Below are positions 5,883 to 5,934 of a stretch of 5,934 bases of DNA, piece by piece. The notes under the pieces were generated by a model, which saw only the letters and a program-made list of their open reading frames with translations, was not told the origin of the DNA and searched no databases. A program made the translations under genes and the position numbers. Position 1 is the first letter of the stretch. Each line of letters opens with the position of its first letter. Origin of the DNA: an uncultured Achromobacter sp. (GTDB lineage: Bacteria; Pseudomonadota; Gammaproteobacteria; Burkholderiales; Burkholderiaceae_B); the NCBI GenBank assembly GCA_913775005.1, contig CAJYKY010000160.1, positions 1 through 5,934 of the forward strand, given 5' to 3'.

Positions 5883-5934
5883 TCAGATGATGCCGCGCGC
5901 ACGCCAGGCGGCGCGCGTCGCCTCGTCCACGCCC
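5883..5934 (-). CDS. C-terminal end of a probable class III (CaiB/BaiF) CoA-transferase, partial
   Basis: Reading leftward from the right window edge, the frame gives GVDEATRAAWRARGII and then TGA at 5885-5883. This 16-residue tail, with a G-[LV]-D/S-x-x-E-type opening and a GII/GVI ending, resembles the C-termini of CaiB/BaiF family III CoA-transferases, which move CoA from an acyl-CoA to a free acid. The 11-bp gap and the position just upstream of an HMG-CoA lyase-type gene fit a pairing that is common in Proteobacteria. The fragment is short, so the family call rests on the tail pattern and context. That it is the 3' end of a coding gene is more certain. Confidence 0.6.
   Translation of the reverse strand, partial: GVDEATRAAWRARGII

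Overview
The window is GC-rich, densely coded bacterial chromosome. It carries two periplasmic substrate-binding proteins of the Bug (TTT/TctC) family, a family greatly expanded in Bordetella, Achromobacter and relatives. With the Lrp, LysE and CaiB-type genes this points to a betaproteobacterium of the Burkholderiales, most likely Alcaligenaceae. The assignment is inferred from gene families and composition; no marker gene is present.

Layout from left to right. (1) 2-664, plus strand: the C-terminal two thirds of a Bug protein cut by the window edge. (2) 681-1145, minus strand: an Lrp/AsnC regulator. A 239-bp divergent intergenic region separates it from (3) 1385-2029, plus strand: a LysE/RhtB-type amino-acid exporter, followed after 21 bp by (4) 2051-2974, plus strand: an RhtA-like DMT/EamA exporter. 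(5) A minus-strand block running right to left: the last 16 codons of a likely class III (CaiB/BaiF) CoA-transferase (5883-5934), an HMG-CoA lyase-type enzyme (4930-5871), a hydroxypyruvate/2-oxo-tetronate isomerase-type enzyme (4088-4873) and a second, complete Bug protein (2984-4021). There are no RNA genes, insertion sequences, CRISPR arrays or prophage genes.

Two functional units are visible. The central lrp-lysE-rhtA module looks like an amino-acid efflux unit: an Lrp-type sensor reads an amino acid and controls two exporters from different superfamilies. The minus-strand block looks like a catabolic operon for a carboxylic acid: the Bug protein captures it, the CoA-transferase activates it, the lyase cleaves it to acetyl-CoA plus an oxo-acid, and the isomerase handles a hydroxy-oxo product. 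Gaps of 11, 56 and 66 bp and ribosome-binding sites before the genes support co-expression.

The most interesting points are the enzyme combination of the catabolic operon, which suggests a substrate that yields hydroxypyruvate or glyoxylate on cleavage; a 12-bp-stem hairpin filling the lyase-isomerase gap; an Lrp-like dyad overlapping a candidate -10 element of the regulator gene; and a perfect 12-bp direct repeat across the lysE-rhtA junction. I see no wholly novel system; the operon is a plausible but unproven pathway variant.
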